A stretch of 64,000 bases of DNA from Nocardia carnea NBRC 14403 (lineage in GTDB: Bacteria; Actinomycetota; Actinomycetes; Mycobacteriales; Mycobacteriaceae), in NCBI RefSeq assembly GCF_000308515.1, contig NZ_BAFV01000126.1:62001-126000 (forward strand), in the 5' to 3' direction. A program made the position numbers and the translations under genes. Numbering within the stretch: the stretch's first letter is position 1; each line of letters starts with the position of its first letter. Under the pieces are notes generated by a model. The model was not told the DNA's origin. It saw nothing but the letters and a program-made list of their open reading frames with translations, and made no database searches. Shown piece by piece: positions 32,973 through 41,040 of the stretch.

Positions 32973-33004
32973 AGCGGGCCGGAACTGGGGTGTTCCGGCC
33001 CGCT
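32973..33004 (-). terminator. Hairpin terminator of the ParB-like gene
   Basis: AGCGGGCCGGAAC (32973-32985) pairs perfectly with GTTCCGGCCCGCT (32992-33004), loop TGGGGT, 5 bases past the stop. Confidence 0.78.
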
Positions 33005-33009
33005 GCCGG

Positions 33010-34962
33010 TCATGCTGCCAGCGGTGCGGTGTCGGGTTCGGCTTGGTCGTGGTCGGTGGGTGCCGGGTCGGTCTGGTCAGGGGTGGGTTCGGCCGGGGTG
33101 GGCTGGTGTTCGGTGACGGTGACCTTTACCGCGCTGGCTTTGGTCTTGCGGGTGGCCGGGCCGGTTTTGCGGGCCTGGGCGCTCTTGCGTGCGCGTGTGG
33201 TCTTGGTCGGCGCTGCCTTGGCGGCCTTGGTCGGGGCGGCCTTCGCTGGCGTGGTCGTGGTCGGCGTGGCCGACACGGTGCCCTCGGCGGCCACTTCGGC
33301 GGCGGCCTCGGCCTCGAATGCCTCGGCGCGTGTCATCTCGCCGAGTATTGCCCGCTCGATCGGGGTCGGGGTGTATCCCGCGCTCTGCAAGGCGGCCAGC
33401 AGGGAGCGGGGAACGCTGACCGTGTCGGCGGGGTAGTGCACGCTGCTGCTCTGGTGCAGGGCCGCGCGCCAGTAGGTTGGGTTCTCCTTTTTCGTCGGGT
33501 CGTTGCTGCGGCGCTGCATGCTGGCTTCGACGGCACCGATGGCCAGTCCGATGAGCATCGCGGCGGCGCGCGGGTCGGTCATGTCCTCGAACAGTGCGCC
33601 GGTGGACATCGCCGCGTCGCGGTCGACGCCGAGTAGATCGGCGGTGATGGCGGTGACGGTGTTCTCGGCGGTCAGGCCGCGCCGGGTGAACATCACCTGC
33701 GCGGCCCAGCTGAGCAGTCCGGTGGGAATTTTGGCGGGCCGCTTGCGGCCCTTGCCGGTGAGCTTGGCCAGCAATTCGGTCTCGAATTTGCGGCGCGCGG
33801 TCGTGGCGGCGCGGGCGTAGCGGTTGCCTGCCTTGACGATTGCGTTGTCGGTGCGCTTTTGCTCCCGGTCCTTGTCGGTGAGCACATCGTGCCCGTACTG
33901 GCTGAATTGGAGTCCTTCGGCCTTGGGGTCGGTGCAGTAGTAGAGCGGCGTCCAGTACTCGTCGAGGTCGCCGTCTGTGGCCTCGACTTCGGACCGTTCG
34001 AGGTACACCGCCCAGCGCGCCGGGGTCTTGATGTCGTCCTCGGTGGCGCGGTGCCCGTCCTGGCGGCCGTAGAGTTTGCCCAGCGGGCAGGTGGTCCGTG
34101 CCTCGTGCGACCAATCTCGGATCTCGCGGTCCAGGATGGTGAATCCGCGTTGGCGGTAGGGTTCGCTGGCGGCTTCGCGTCCGGCGGTTTCCTCGCGTTC
34201 GGCGCGGATCTTGGCGGCTTCGGCGTCGAAGTTGTTGCGCCCGGCTGCCTTCAGCAATCGGGTTTCGGTCTGCTCGTCGCCCTCGAATTCCATGAGGGTT
34301 GCGGCCTGGGTGAACGTGAGCTGTCCGGTTTCGGCCTTCTTGCGGGCGTCCTCGGACTGGCGCAGGGCCTTGATGGCGCGTACCTCGGCGGCGTCGACGC
34401 CGAGTTTCTGGCCGACTTTGGTCGGGGTGAATCCGGGCAGGTTCAGGAAGTTTTCGACGTGCACCACCTTGTCGCGGGCGCTGGTTTGGGTGCGGTGCTC
34501 GTTCTCGCGCCACTGTGCGGTCATGACCTCGGCGGCGAGGGTGGTGGCGTCGTCGTGGGGTTTGCGGCGCAGGATCACCGGGCACGGGATGTACCCTGCT
34601 TCGATGGCGGCGAGCATTCGCGATTGTCCGGCGATCATCTGAACCTGTCCGTCGTCGTTGATGTAGGCGGGTGGGTCCTGGACGAATCCGCCGTCGCGGA
34701 TTCCATCGATGAACGCTTTGGTCAGGGTGACTTCGGATCGCATGTTGTCGCCGAACACGACTTCGCGCGGGTCGACATCGAAGGAAATTTTGCCGGTCGG
34801 GGAGGCGTCGATCATGGCCAGTACTTCCGACAACGGCGTCCCGTTGATGGTCGGCTCCTCGACGGTGGTCTCTGGCGCGGGGTTATGGTGTTGCGCTTCG
34901 CTGGTCGGCCCGACCTCGGCCGTGGTGATGTCCTGGGGCGTGGTGATTTCGGTGGTCGTCAT
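33010..34962 (-). CDS. ParB/RepB-like DNA-binding protein with histone-like tail
   Basis: 650 residues from ATG 34962. The N-terminal ParB nuclease-like fold spans about 55-160 (ISFDVDPREVVFGDNMRSEV, GGFVQDPPAYINDDGQVQMI, GQSRMLAAIEAGYIPCPVIL), with the ENEHRTQTS segment equivalent to the ParB GERR box. A helix-turn-helix follows at about 190-220 (FTPTKVGQKLGVDAAEVRAI). The middle is unknown. The last 90 residues are Lys/Ala/Pro/Thr repeats (KAAPTKAAKAAPTKTTRARK), like histone tails, likely for unspecific DNA binding. No ParA gene is nearby, so it may act in partition with a distant partner or as a regulator. Part of the long leftward operon. Confidence 0.8.
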   Translation of the reverse strand: MTTTEITTPQDITTAEVGPTSEAQHHNPAPETTVEEPTINGTPLSEVLAMIDASPTGKISFDVDPREVVFGDNMRSEVTLTKAFIDGIRDGGFVQDPPAYINDDGQVQMIAGQSRMLAAIEAGYIPCPVILRRKPHDDATTLAAEVMTAQWRENEHRTQTSARDKVVHVENFLNLPGFTPTKVGQKLGVDAAEVRAIKALRQSEDARKKAETGQLTFTQAATLMEFEGDEQTETRLLKAAGRNNFDAEAAKIRAEREETAGREAASEPYRQRGFTILDREIRDWSHEARTTCPLGKLYGRQDGHRATEDDIKTPARWAVYLERSEVEATDGDLDEYWTPLYYCTDPKAEGLQFSQYGHDVLTDKDREQKRTDNAIVKAGNRYARAATTARRKFETELLAKLTGKGRKRPAKIPTGLLSWAAQVMFTRRGLTAENTVTAITADLLGVDRDAAMSTGALFEDMTDPRAAAMLIGLAIGAVEASMQRRSNDPTKKENPTYWRAALHQSSSVHYPADTVSVPRSLLAALQSAGYTPTPIERAILGEMTRAEAFEAEAAAEVAAEGTVSATPTTTTPAKAAPTKAAKAAPTKTTRARKSAQARKTGPATRKTKASAVKVTVTEHQPTPAEPTPDQTDPAPTDHDQAEPDTAPLAA

Positions 34963-35086
34963 GATGTCCGGTGTCTCCTCTAGGCTGAGCGGAGCACCGG
35001 GCGGATAGTGGCCGCCCGGTGCTCCTGGTTGTTGGTCTGGGTTGGGTTTCGTCGCGGCGGTCCTCGGGGGCCGCTGGGGTGATCGG

Positions 35087-35506
35087 TCACCGTTGGTGGT
35101 CTTCGGCTTCCTCGTCTGCCTCGGCATCGATGGCGGCGTAGTCGTCTCTCCATTCGCGGTAGGTGCCGAGGATGGGACGGTGCTTGATCAGGTGGGCTGC
35201 GAGGTCGGCGTAGGCGGCGGATGCCTTCGTGTAGTACTCGTCGTGTGTGCGGTCCAACTTTTCCGGGTCGTCGCACTCGGGGTCGGCGAGTTCGGGGCTG
35301 TTCGCGATCGTTTCCAGATTCATCGCCCGGATTTGCAGCTCGAGGGCGCGGGCGTGTTCGGGGGATGCGTTGGCCGGTTCGGCCGGTTCGGTGTTCCTCG
35401 GGCGTTGCCAGGGCATCGGGGCGTGAAAGTCGGCGTAGGGGGGCCTCGTCGGGGTGTCGTGACCACGACGGCGCAGTAGCCGCGTGAACATGCGCGGAAG
35501 TCGCAT
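35087..35506 (-). CDS. Small hypothetical protein, tandem paralogue 1
   Basis: 139 residues from ATG 35506 (GAGGAAACCCGA upstream). MRLPRMFTRLLRRRGHD, then PMPWQRPRNTEPAEP, then HARALELQIRAMNLETIANS and LAAHLIKHRPILGTYREWRD, ending acidic. Clearly paralogous to the next gene at 35545-35988 across the whole length, so a tandem duplication. Probably helical and soluble; no family known. Confidence 0.72.
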   Translation of the reverse strand: MRLPRMFTRLLRRRGHDTPTRPPYADFHAPMPWQRPRNTEPAEPANASPEHARALELQIRAMNLETIANSPELADPECDDPEKLDRTHDEYYTKASAAYADLAAHLIKHRPILGTYREWRDDYAAIDAEADEEAEDHQR

Positions 35507-35544
35507 TCGGGTTTCCTCGGGAGTGGGGGCGGGGGGCGGTGGTT

Positions 35545-35988
35545 TCACCGGTCCTCGGCGGGGCTGATCCGAACGGATCGGGGGCCGTCGTAGTTGTCCG
35601 GGGCGGGAGCGTCGCCGTGCGGGTCGTGAACGCCGTCGATGATGGCGTAGCTCGTGGCCCAGTGCGGATAAGTGTTGAGCGCTGCTCGGTGTTCGATCAG
35701 GTAGGCGTCGAGGGCCCGGTATGCCGCGTCCATCTCTGCGCCGTAATCGCGGCCGGGCTCGCAAGGAGTGTCGGCAAGAACGGCGTTGTTGGCAGCGGTT
35801 TCGAGGTTGATGGCGCGGCGGCACAGCTCGAGTGCGTGTGCGTGCTCGGGGCACTCGGGTTCGGGGTCGGTCTCGGAGGGCCAGCGGAACTGCCAGGGCA
35901 TATGACCGCCGAACGGCGGGGAACTGTCGTCGGCCTGGCGGTTTCGGGGCCGGAGTCGGCGGGCGAGAGCGCGGGGTATGAGACGCAT
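35545..35988 (-). CDS. Small hypothetical protein, tandem paralogue 2
   Basis: 147 residues from ATG 35988. MRLIPRALARRLRPRNRQA, GGHMPWQFRWPSETDPEPEC, HAHALELCRRAINLETAANN and LDAYLIEHRAALNTYPHWAT align with the gene at 35087-35506. Both keep MPWQ, the ALEL helix with NLET, and the final HR..L.TY..W element. Function unknown. Confidence 0.72.
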   Translation of the reverse strand: MRLIPRALARRLRPRNRQADDSSPPFGGHMPWQFRWPSETDPEPECPEHAHALELCRRAINLETAANNAVLADTPCEPGRDYGAEMDAAYRALDAYLIEHRAALNTYPHWATSYAIIDGVHDPHGDAPAPDNYDGPRSVRISPAEDR

Positions 35989-36050
35989 GGTGTCCTCAGA
36001 GGGTGGGCCGGGCGCGCACGCGCGCGCCCGGCGGTGGGTGGGGTGGGTGA

Positions 36051-36728
36051 TCAGAACGGCGGTCCGACGTAGTCGTCGTGATCGTCGGGTTCGTCGTCGT
36101 AGTCGTCGAGCTGCTTGCGGCGCTCGGCGATGTATTCGGCCAGTTCGAGCGCTTCGCTGTAGGACACGCACAGGTCGAATGCGACTTCGTTGCGGTAGGC
36201 CGTGACCCCGCCGATGATGTGGCCGTTCGAGCGGCCGAAAAAGGCCGTGTCGGTGCGGGATCTCGGGTCGCGGGACATCGGCAGACGGTGGGTGATCTCG
36301 CGCAAGATCGTGGCGCGTTTGTCTTCGGCGGCGGCGATCTGGTTCCGCTTTTCCCGGCGCGCGATCAGAGCCTGACGCAGTGCGGGAACGATGTTTTCGC
36401 GCACCGCCGCAGCGATCTGTTCGGGCTCGGTGGCCGGATAGGTCGCGCTCAGCCGGTGGTGGGTGCCCGGCGGGCTGTACTCCTCGAGCGCGGCAAGGTC
36501 GGCTTGGATCTTGAGTTTGCCGGTGGGGGTGCCGTTTGAGTCGTGCAGCAGGGTGAGGCGGAGTCGTTCGTCGTCGGCGGGGCCGATGAGGTAGGCCACG
36601 CTGCGGGGTTCGGTGGGTGCGCCGGGTTGGGCGATCCAGTGGTTACTCCATCGGCCCTCGGCGCTCAGGTGGGCGGCGAGGTCGGCGCTCCACTGGTCGG
36701 CGGTGTAGGGGGTGGCGCTGTTTTCCAT
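36051..36728 (-). CDS. Hypothetical protein
   Basis: 225 residues, ATG 36728. MENSATPYTADQWSADLAAH, then a beta-rich part (RLRLTLLHDSNGTPTGKLKI), a long basic helix (LRQALIARREKRNQIAAAED), the motif RSRTDTAFFGRSNGHIIGGV and a helical, very acidic C-terminus (QLDDYDDEPDDHDDY). No family recognised. A terminator-like hairpin lies just before its start. Confidence 0.7.
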   Translation of the reverse strand: MENSATPYTADQWSADLAAHLSAEGRWSNHWIAQPGAPTEPRSVAYLIGPADDERLRLTLLHDSNGTPTGKLKIQADLAALEEYSPPGTHHRLSATYPATEPEQIAAAVRENIVPALRQALIARREKRNQIAAAEDKRATILREITHRLPMSRDPRSRTDTAFFGRSNGHIIGGVTAYRNEVAFDLCVSYSEALELAEYIAERRKQLDDYDDEPDDHDDYVGPPF

Positions 36729-36747
36729 CTGCTACTTTCGTGGAAGC

Positions 36748-36780
36748 AGGCACCGGGCGTCTTCCTTACGCCCGGTGCCT
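36748..36780 (-). terminator. Hairpin terminator inside the long operon
   Basis: AGGCACCGGGCGT (36748-36760) pairs perfectly with ACGCCCGGTGCCT (36768-36780), loop CTTCCTT as at 19756. It is 10 bases past the stop at 36791 and 20 bases before the next start, so readthrough or antitermination would be needed to express the genes further left unless they have their own promoter. Confidence 0.78.
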
Positions 36781-36790
36781 GTTGTGGTGG

Positions 36791-37207
36791 TTACGGGCGG
36801 TCGGGGGCTCCGGCGTAGCTGTAGACGGCGGAGTCGGGGTCGAAGTACCGGGTCACGGTCTCGTCGCCGGAGGCGAAGAGCTGGCGCACTTCATGCACGG
36901 CGGTGTCGTAGAACTCGGCCAGAATCTTGCGGCTGAATCGCGTGGCCGGGCGGCTGTGGATCTCGGCCTCGGTTCGGTTGGGGCTGAGGTTGATGGTGTG
37001 CGTGACACCCTTGGCGGTCTTCTGTTCGTGGTGAACGTTGAGGGCTGCGTGGTATCCCCGGTGCTTGTTGTAGTTCACGTGCAGGTCTGTGTAGGCCTGC
37101 CAGCCTTCGGCGTTGGGTTCCCCCACGGGCCAGGTGGCCTTGATCCAGCGGTCTCCGAGTTTCTTGCGGGGTTCGGGCTGCGGACTGTTGTTCGTGGTGT
37201 TGTTCAT
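36791..37207 (-). CDS. Hypothetical protein
   Basis: 138 residues from ATG 37207. MNNTTNNSPQPEPRKKLGDR, WIKATWPVGEPNAEGWQAYT, HVNYNKHRGYHAALNVHHEQ, a basic middle and LAEFYDTAVHEVRQLFASGD. Soluble alpha/beta protein of unknown family. Confidence 0.68.
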   Translation of the reverse strand: MNNTTNNSPQPEPRKKLGDRWIKATWPVGEPNAEGWQAYTDLHVNYNKHRGYHAALNVHHEQKTAKGVTHTINLSPNRTEAEIHSRPATRFSRKILAEFYDTAVHEVRQLFASGDETVTRYFDPDSAVYSYAGAPDRP

Positions 37208-37299
37208 GGGCTTGCGTCCTTTCTGTGCGGACCGCCGGGCATATTCTGGAAGTCCGGCGGACTGCATTTGTCTTGTCGCGGTTTCGGTGTCGGCGGCGG

Positions 37300-37449
37300 C
37301 TATATTCCGTTGGCCTCCTCAAATTCGATTCGGTCTCGTCGGATGAGCTGATTCACGCTCAATCCGTCGCGTTCGGCTTCGTGGTCGATACAGAGCGCGT
37401 CGGAATCGTCTTCGGCGTTCTGATCGGCGCACCACGGGCAAACGGTCAT
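37300..37449 (-). CDS. Very small zinc-binding-type protein
   Basis: 49 residues from ATG 37449 (GAGGAAACC upstream). MTVCPWCADQ, then ALCIDHEAERDGLSVNQLIR and a short acidic end: one CxxC pair with a later Cys/His fits a single zinc site. No family known. Codon use and ribosome site support a real gene. Confidence 0.6.
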   Translation of the reverse strand: MTVCPWCADQNAEDDSDALCIDHEAERDGLSVNQLIRRDRIEFEEANGI

Positions 37450-37463
37450 GGTTTCCTCTTGGG

Positions 37464-37889
37464 CTAGAAGTCGTGGTGCCGGTACTTGGTGTCGAGCTGT
37501 CCGTCCGTCCATTCGGCTTCGACTCGGCGCGCGATTTCCTCGGCTTCCTGCTTCGTGCAGTAGCGCAATGCGGTTATGCCGGGATCGTTCGGGAAAATGG
37601 CGAGCCGAAAATAGATGTCGACATCCCTATAGATCGCGATCATGCGACCGTCGGTATTGACGGCATAGAAAACCTGGAGGATTTCGCCTCGTGGCGCTCG
37701 CTCGACTCGCGTATCCGGTGTGAGGTGCACGGCCCCGCGCGCTCCGGACTCGGTGCGCCGGAACGTGACGAGGATTTGTTTACCGCTGTTCTGCGGCACG
37801 GCGGTAATGACTGTTGCCGAGCCCCATGCGCGGGGTTCCAGGTAGATGTGGTCTCCGGTGGACAGTTCGCGCGCTGCGATGGTCAGCAT
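37464..37889 (-). CDS. Small beta-rich hypothetical protein
   Basis: 141 residues from ATG 37889 (GAAGGGAAACC upstream). MLTIAARELSTGDHIYLEPR and GKQILVTFRRTESGARGAVH look like a small beta-barrel; the C-terminus has ALRYCTKQEAEEIARRVEAE. No family known. Confidence 0.68.
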   Translation of the reverse strand: MLTIAARELSTGDHIYLEPRAWGSATVITAVPQNSGKQILVTFRRTESGARGAVHLTPDTRVERAPRGEILQVFYAVNTDGRMIAIYRDVDIYFRLAIFPNDPGITALRYCTKQEAEEIARRVEAEWTDGQLDTKYRHHDF

Positions 37890-37956
37890 CTGGTTTCCCT
37901 TCGTAGCTGTGGTGCCGGGGGCGCGGGTCGCGCCCCCGGCGTCGGAACGGCTGGCC

Positions 37957-38202
37957 CTACTTGGGATATGCGCGGGCGTCGGCGGCGGCTTGTGCCTCCT
38001 CGACGCTGTCGGCCCGGTCGCCGGTGATGTGGTCACCGGTAGAGGTGCGCCACATCGACCAGGAAAAGGCCCCGAACACTTCCGGGGTCGCGTTCGGCGA
38101 GATGGTGACGTAGCAAGGGCCGTAGTCCTTGTGCAGCACCACTCCGTCGAGAAGCGAATTCCGGTAGGTCCAGCCGTTCACGTCGTAGCGGATTGCGGCC
38201 AT
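37957..38202 (-). CDS. Small hypothetical protein, first gene of the long operon
   Basis: 81 residues from ATG 38202 behind GAAAGGGGGCGG. MAAIRYDVNGWTYRNSLLDG, KDYGPCYVTISPNATPEVFG, FSWSMWRTSTGDHITGDRAD and a helical end. Unknown family. It is the gene closest to the promoter and boxA-like leader at 38.28-38.37 kb. Confidence 0.68.
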   Translation of the reverse strand: MAAIRYDVNGWTYRNSLLDGVVLHKDYGPCYVTISPNATPEVFGAFSWSMWRTSTGDHITGDRADSVEEAQAAADARAYPK

Positions 38203-38276
38203 TGCCGCCCCCTTTCGGGTAAGTGGCCCGGCGTTGATCGCCGGTCCTTTTCTGATTCCGCTACGTGGAATCGGTT

Positions 38277-38301
38277 CACACTGTGGAGTTCTCAAAGAGC
38301 C
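38277..38301 (-). promoter_or_regulatory. boxA-like antitermination signal in the leader of the long operon
   Basis: Leftward reading GGCTCTTTGAGAACTCCACA then GTGTG matches actinobacterial rRNA boxA (CTTTGAGAACTC). It lies between the promoter at 38.35 kb and the first gene, ahead of about 9 kb of same-strand genes and an internal terminator at 36748. Processive antitermination is an inference. Confidence 0.55.
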
Positions 38302-38346
38302 GGGGTGCGGGTTCGGTTTCCCTTTCCCGCCCCTTCCGTGCTTCTA

Positions 38347-38373
38347 ATATTACCATCTTACGCACCTTACGCA
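38347..38373 (-). promoter_or_regulatory. Leftward regulon promoter 7
   Basis: TTACGCACCTTACGCA at 38358-38373 and -10 TAATAT (leftward) at 38347-38352, spacing as in promoter 1. It drives the operon starting at 38202. Confidence 0.7.
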
Positions 38374-38425
38374 ATTTCTCGTGTGGTGAACTGGGTCACA
38401 CAGGAATTTGCGGTGCGTTCGGCTT

Positions 38426-39427
38426 TTACGGTGTGTATTCGGGGACGCGGACGCCGAATTTGGTGGCGGCGATCTGTCCGGCTGCGAGGAATCGGCGCAC
38501 GAATTCGGGCTGTATGGCGCGGTGGTGGGCGGTGGTGACGAGGTTTATCAGGGACAGGTTTTCGGCCTTGGCCTGGCGGGCGGCGTCCTGGGCGTGGCGG
38601 ACGGCTTCGTGTGAGGCGACGCCTTGGCCGGTGATGTAGTAGAGCATGGCGGCGGTGGCGAGCAGGTGCGCGCGGGCGCGGCCTCGGGCCTGGTTGGCGA
38701 TGTCGATGTATGCCGACGCGGCGGCGTTCATGTCGATGAGGGCGATGCCGAGCAGGGCGTCACGGGCGGCGGGGTCGATGGTGACCAGAATGCTCACGCG
38801 GGCAGCCAGGGCGGCGGGCGGGTATTCGTTGTGCCGGACCAGGGCCGCGACCTCGCCCAGTACAGAGGGCACGAATCCGCGTGTCTTGCTGTGGATGCAC
38901 GCGGCGCGGCGGTCCATGAATGCAGGGGTCTCAACGGGGGTGTACCGGGCCTCGATATCGGCGCGGGCTTCGAGGATGATGAGTCCGTGGGTTACTGCGG
39001 CGACGGCGACGGCGGTTGTCGCGGGGTCGGGGATGATGCCGCAGTCCTGGGTGTCGAGATCGGTCCATGTTGCTCCGCGCTGGATTTGGTGGGCGTGCGC
39101 GCGCATCAGGACGGGGGTGCCGTGGGATTCGACCTGATCGCGTACGCGGTCGGCGAACAGGAGGCCGGTTCCGGCGTGGCGGGTGCTGGCGACGAGCACC
39201 ATTCGAACGGCGTCCATGTCGCGACTGTCGGCCAGGCGGGCGATGTGGAGGGCGAAACCGTCCTGGTCTTGGTCGATTTCGGCCCCGATCACCATGTCGA
39301 TGCGTCCGGCGCGCACGAACATCACACACAGGGTTTCCTGCGGGAAGTGGCGCAGCAGGGCGGGGACGGCGGCGACATAGTCGGCGGTGGTGAGTTTGTC
39401 GATCGGGTTGGCGCGTTTGAAGATCAC
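38426..39427 (-). CDS. DUF4192 domain protein, copy 1
   Basis: 333 residues, GTG 39427 with AGGAGG 11 bases upstream; the start overlaps the stop of a 22-codon leader ORF. DUF4192 hallmarks: KLTTADYVAAVPALLRHFPQ at the N-terminus and ARDALLGIALIDMNAAASAY with RARAHLLATAAMLYYITGQG in the C-terminal helical part. The end VRVPEYTP matches VDVPDYNP of the second copy at 41169. DUF4192 proteins are widespread in actinobacteria and their plasmids with no known activity. Confidence 0.8.
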   Translation of the reverse strand: MIFKRANPIDKLTTADYVAAVPALLRHFPQETLCVMFVRAGRIDMVIGAEIDQDQDGFALHIARLADSRDMDAVRMVLVASTRHAGTGLLFADRVRDQVESHGTPVLMRAHAHQIQRGATWTDLDTQDCGIIPDPATTAVAVAAVTHGLIILEARADIEARYTPVETPAFMDRRAACIHSKTRGFVPSVLGEVAALVRHNEYPPAALAARVSILVTIDPAARDALLGIALIDMNAAASAYIDIANQARGRARAHLLATAAMLYYITGQGVASHEAVRHAQDAARQAKAENLSLINLVTTAHHRAIQPEFVRRFLAAGQIAATKFGVRVPEYTP

Positions 39428-39492
39428 GGGGTGTGGTTCCTCCTATTGGTGTGACGGGCGGGTCCGTTGTGGCCCCTTTCGCTCTCCGTCAT
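39424..39492 (-). CDS. Leaderless 22-codon leader ORF coupled to the DUF4192 gene
   Basis: ATG 39492 lies 7 bases after the -10 TAGAAT, the same geometry as the leaderless gene at 20511. It reads MTESERGHNGPARHTNRRNH and ends at a TGA that overlaps the GTG of the DUF4192 gene (GTGA). It may couple translation or act as a leader peptide. Too short to prove from sequence. Confidence 0.45.
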   Translation of the reverse strand: MTESERGHNGPARHTNRRNHTP

Positions 39493-39498
39493 GATTCT

Positions 39499-39528
39499 AT
39501 TCTAGCCGAACCTTACGCACCTTGCACA
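39499..39528 (-). promoter_or_regulatory. Leftward regulon promoter 8
   Basis: Repeat TTACGCACCTTGCACA at 39513-39528 (second unit diverged) and -10 TAGAAT (leftward) at 39499-39504, followed by AGAATCATGA. Confidence 0.65.
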
Positions 39529-39582
39529 TTGTGGGCTGTGGTTGTTCACACAGTTGGATCTATCGAAACACGTTGGCGTTCA

Positions 39583-40120
39583 GTGTTTTTCGTGCTGCTT
39601 TGGAGGGTCGCCCCGCGGCGAGCGGCCGGGGTGCGGGGCGGAGCGCCCGCGTCGCGACCTGGGGGAGCGCGCGGCCGCCAGGACGCGGACCGCACCCTGC
39701 GGGTGCGCGCGGCTGGCAGCCGCGGGGTTCTTCGGTGGTGGTGGGCGAATTGCAGGGGTGTCCCGGTGTCGGTGTGTTGCTTCGGTGGGGCCGGAGTCGT
39801 GGGGGGCGCGGCAGGTTCCGGCGCGCCAGGTGGAGCGCCCGCGCCGGAGCGCAGCGGAGGCGTGGACGAACGACCTGGTGTGCCGGGTTCTGGTGTGCCA
39901 GCCTCGGCGCAGGTCTCACCGAAGCAACACATCGGGCGTGGCTGTTGGCCGTTCGTCGACCACCACCGCGCGGCCGGCAGGCCGCGGTCGTCGGAACCAT
40001 GCACCCGGGTCGCTGGCTGCGGTGCCGGCGGGACCACCGCGTACGTAATGCCGCTGGTAGGTCATTGTGCGGGAGCGACGGAGGCCGGGCAGGCTCTTTG
40101 CCGCGGTAGCTCTGATTTTT
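39583..40120 (+). ncRNA. Large structured noncoding RNA element, copy C
   Basis: Outer stem 39770-39792 with 39912-39934 (23 positions, three G-U pairs of + strand sense). Its centre is TTGCTTCGG/CCGAAGCAA where copy D has TTCCTTCGG paired with CCGAAGGAG, a compensatory C-G to G-C swap. The inner stem uses CGCGCCAGGT with ACCTGGTGTG, again G-U. The 3' stem GAGC...GCTC (ending 40112) is followed by TTTTTT at 40115-40120, an intrinsic terminator on the + strand. The 5' third is nearly identical to copy D. Confidence 0.75.
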
Positions 40121-40262
40121 TGGCTTTGTGTTCGCTGCGGGCTGAGCGTTCGAGTGGTGTGGCTCCTGCGGTGGTGGCCTAGACTGATCAGCGAATGGCG
40201 GCTGTTGTCGTGGAATGGTTTGCCGGTGTTGTTTTTGTCCGATCCGAATTGGGGTAGCGGTT

Positions 40263-40454
40263 ATGGCTGATGTGTCGGCGGTGGATCGTGAAGCGGCGCG
40301 TGTTCTTGCCTCGTTGGGCGACGTTTCCGCGGAGGACCTCGAGGCGGTCGTGGATGGCGAGGTGTTCCGGGGCGGGGATTTCGGTGCTGTGAAGTCGGGG
40401 GTTCGTTTCTTTCGTCCGCTTTATGATGTCGATGGTTCTCGGCTGGAGCGGTAG
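40263..40454 (+). CDS. Small protein paralogous to the one at 29099
   Basis: 63 residues, ATG 40263. MADVSAVDREAARVLASLGD, EDLEAVVDGEVFRGGDFGAV, SGVRFFRPLYDVDGSRLER. Aligns with the 58-residue product at 29099; both follow a structured-RNA copy. A -10-like TAGACT lies at about 40180, so the gene may have its own promoter after the RNA terminator. No known family. Confidence 0.65.
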   Translation: MADVSAVDREAARVLASLGDVSAEDLEAVVDGEVFRGGDFGAVKSGVRFFRPLYDVDGSRLER

Positions 40455-40521
40455 CGACACTTTCTTGGCAGGAGCGTTCGGCGGCCCGGTTTCGGGTGCC
40501 GACCGCTTCTGTTTTCCTGGG

Positions 40522-40920
40522 TCAGTCGCTGTCGAAGCTGGCGGTGATCGTTTCGATTGCTTCGGGGATGCTGGAGTGCGGGATTGCACTGTTGAGCCGT
40601 GCTATGTCGTTGTCTGACAGCGGCCTGCGTGCCCAGTTTTCGGCCTGTTCTCTGGTGATCAGTTGGCCGGGGGCTGGTTCGGCAGGCGTGCCTACGAATA
40701 CGCCCGGTTCGGGTGTGATCGTGGTGCCGCACAGATCACATGCACGGTTGGTGCCCGCCATCGCGTGGCAGTTCGTACAGCGGTGGCGTAGTCCTGCGGC
40801 GATGACCAGGTCGTCGAGCCAGGAGAGATGGCGGTCGTCGACTGCGGCGTAAAGCATGGTCAAGGCTTGTTCGGCGGTGGCTGCGGGTGTCATTGGTTTC
40901 GTTGTCCTGTCGGGTTTCAT
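40522..40920 (-). CDS. Hypothetical protein with zinc ribbon
   Basis: 132 residues from ATG 40920, or 123 from ATG 40893 (MTPAATAEQALTMLYAAVDD). A zinc ribbon with CTNCHAMAGTNRACDLCGTT lies in the middle, followed by ITREQAENWARRPLSDNDIA and SSIPEAIETITASFDSD. No further family match. It follows the second DUF4192 gene across a terminator and repeat R. Confidence 0.68.
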   Translation of the reverse strand: MKPDRTTKPMTPAATAEQALTMLYAAVDDRHLSWLDDLVIAAGLRHRCTNCHAMAGTNRACDLCGTTITPEPGVFVGTPAEPAPGQLITREQAENWARRPLSDNDIARLNSAIPHSSIPEAIETITASFDSD

Positions 40921-41040
40921 TGTGGTGCTGTAGTTTCCGGCTGCCGGGCCGCGCAGCGGCCCGGCAGCCGGGTCTGGTGGGGTTGTTGGGTGGGCCGGGT
41001 TGCCAGCGCGGGCCGGCTGGGTGCTGGCCGCTGGAAAAAC

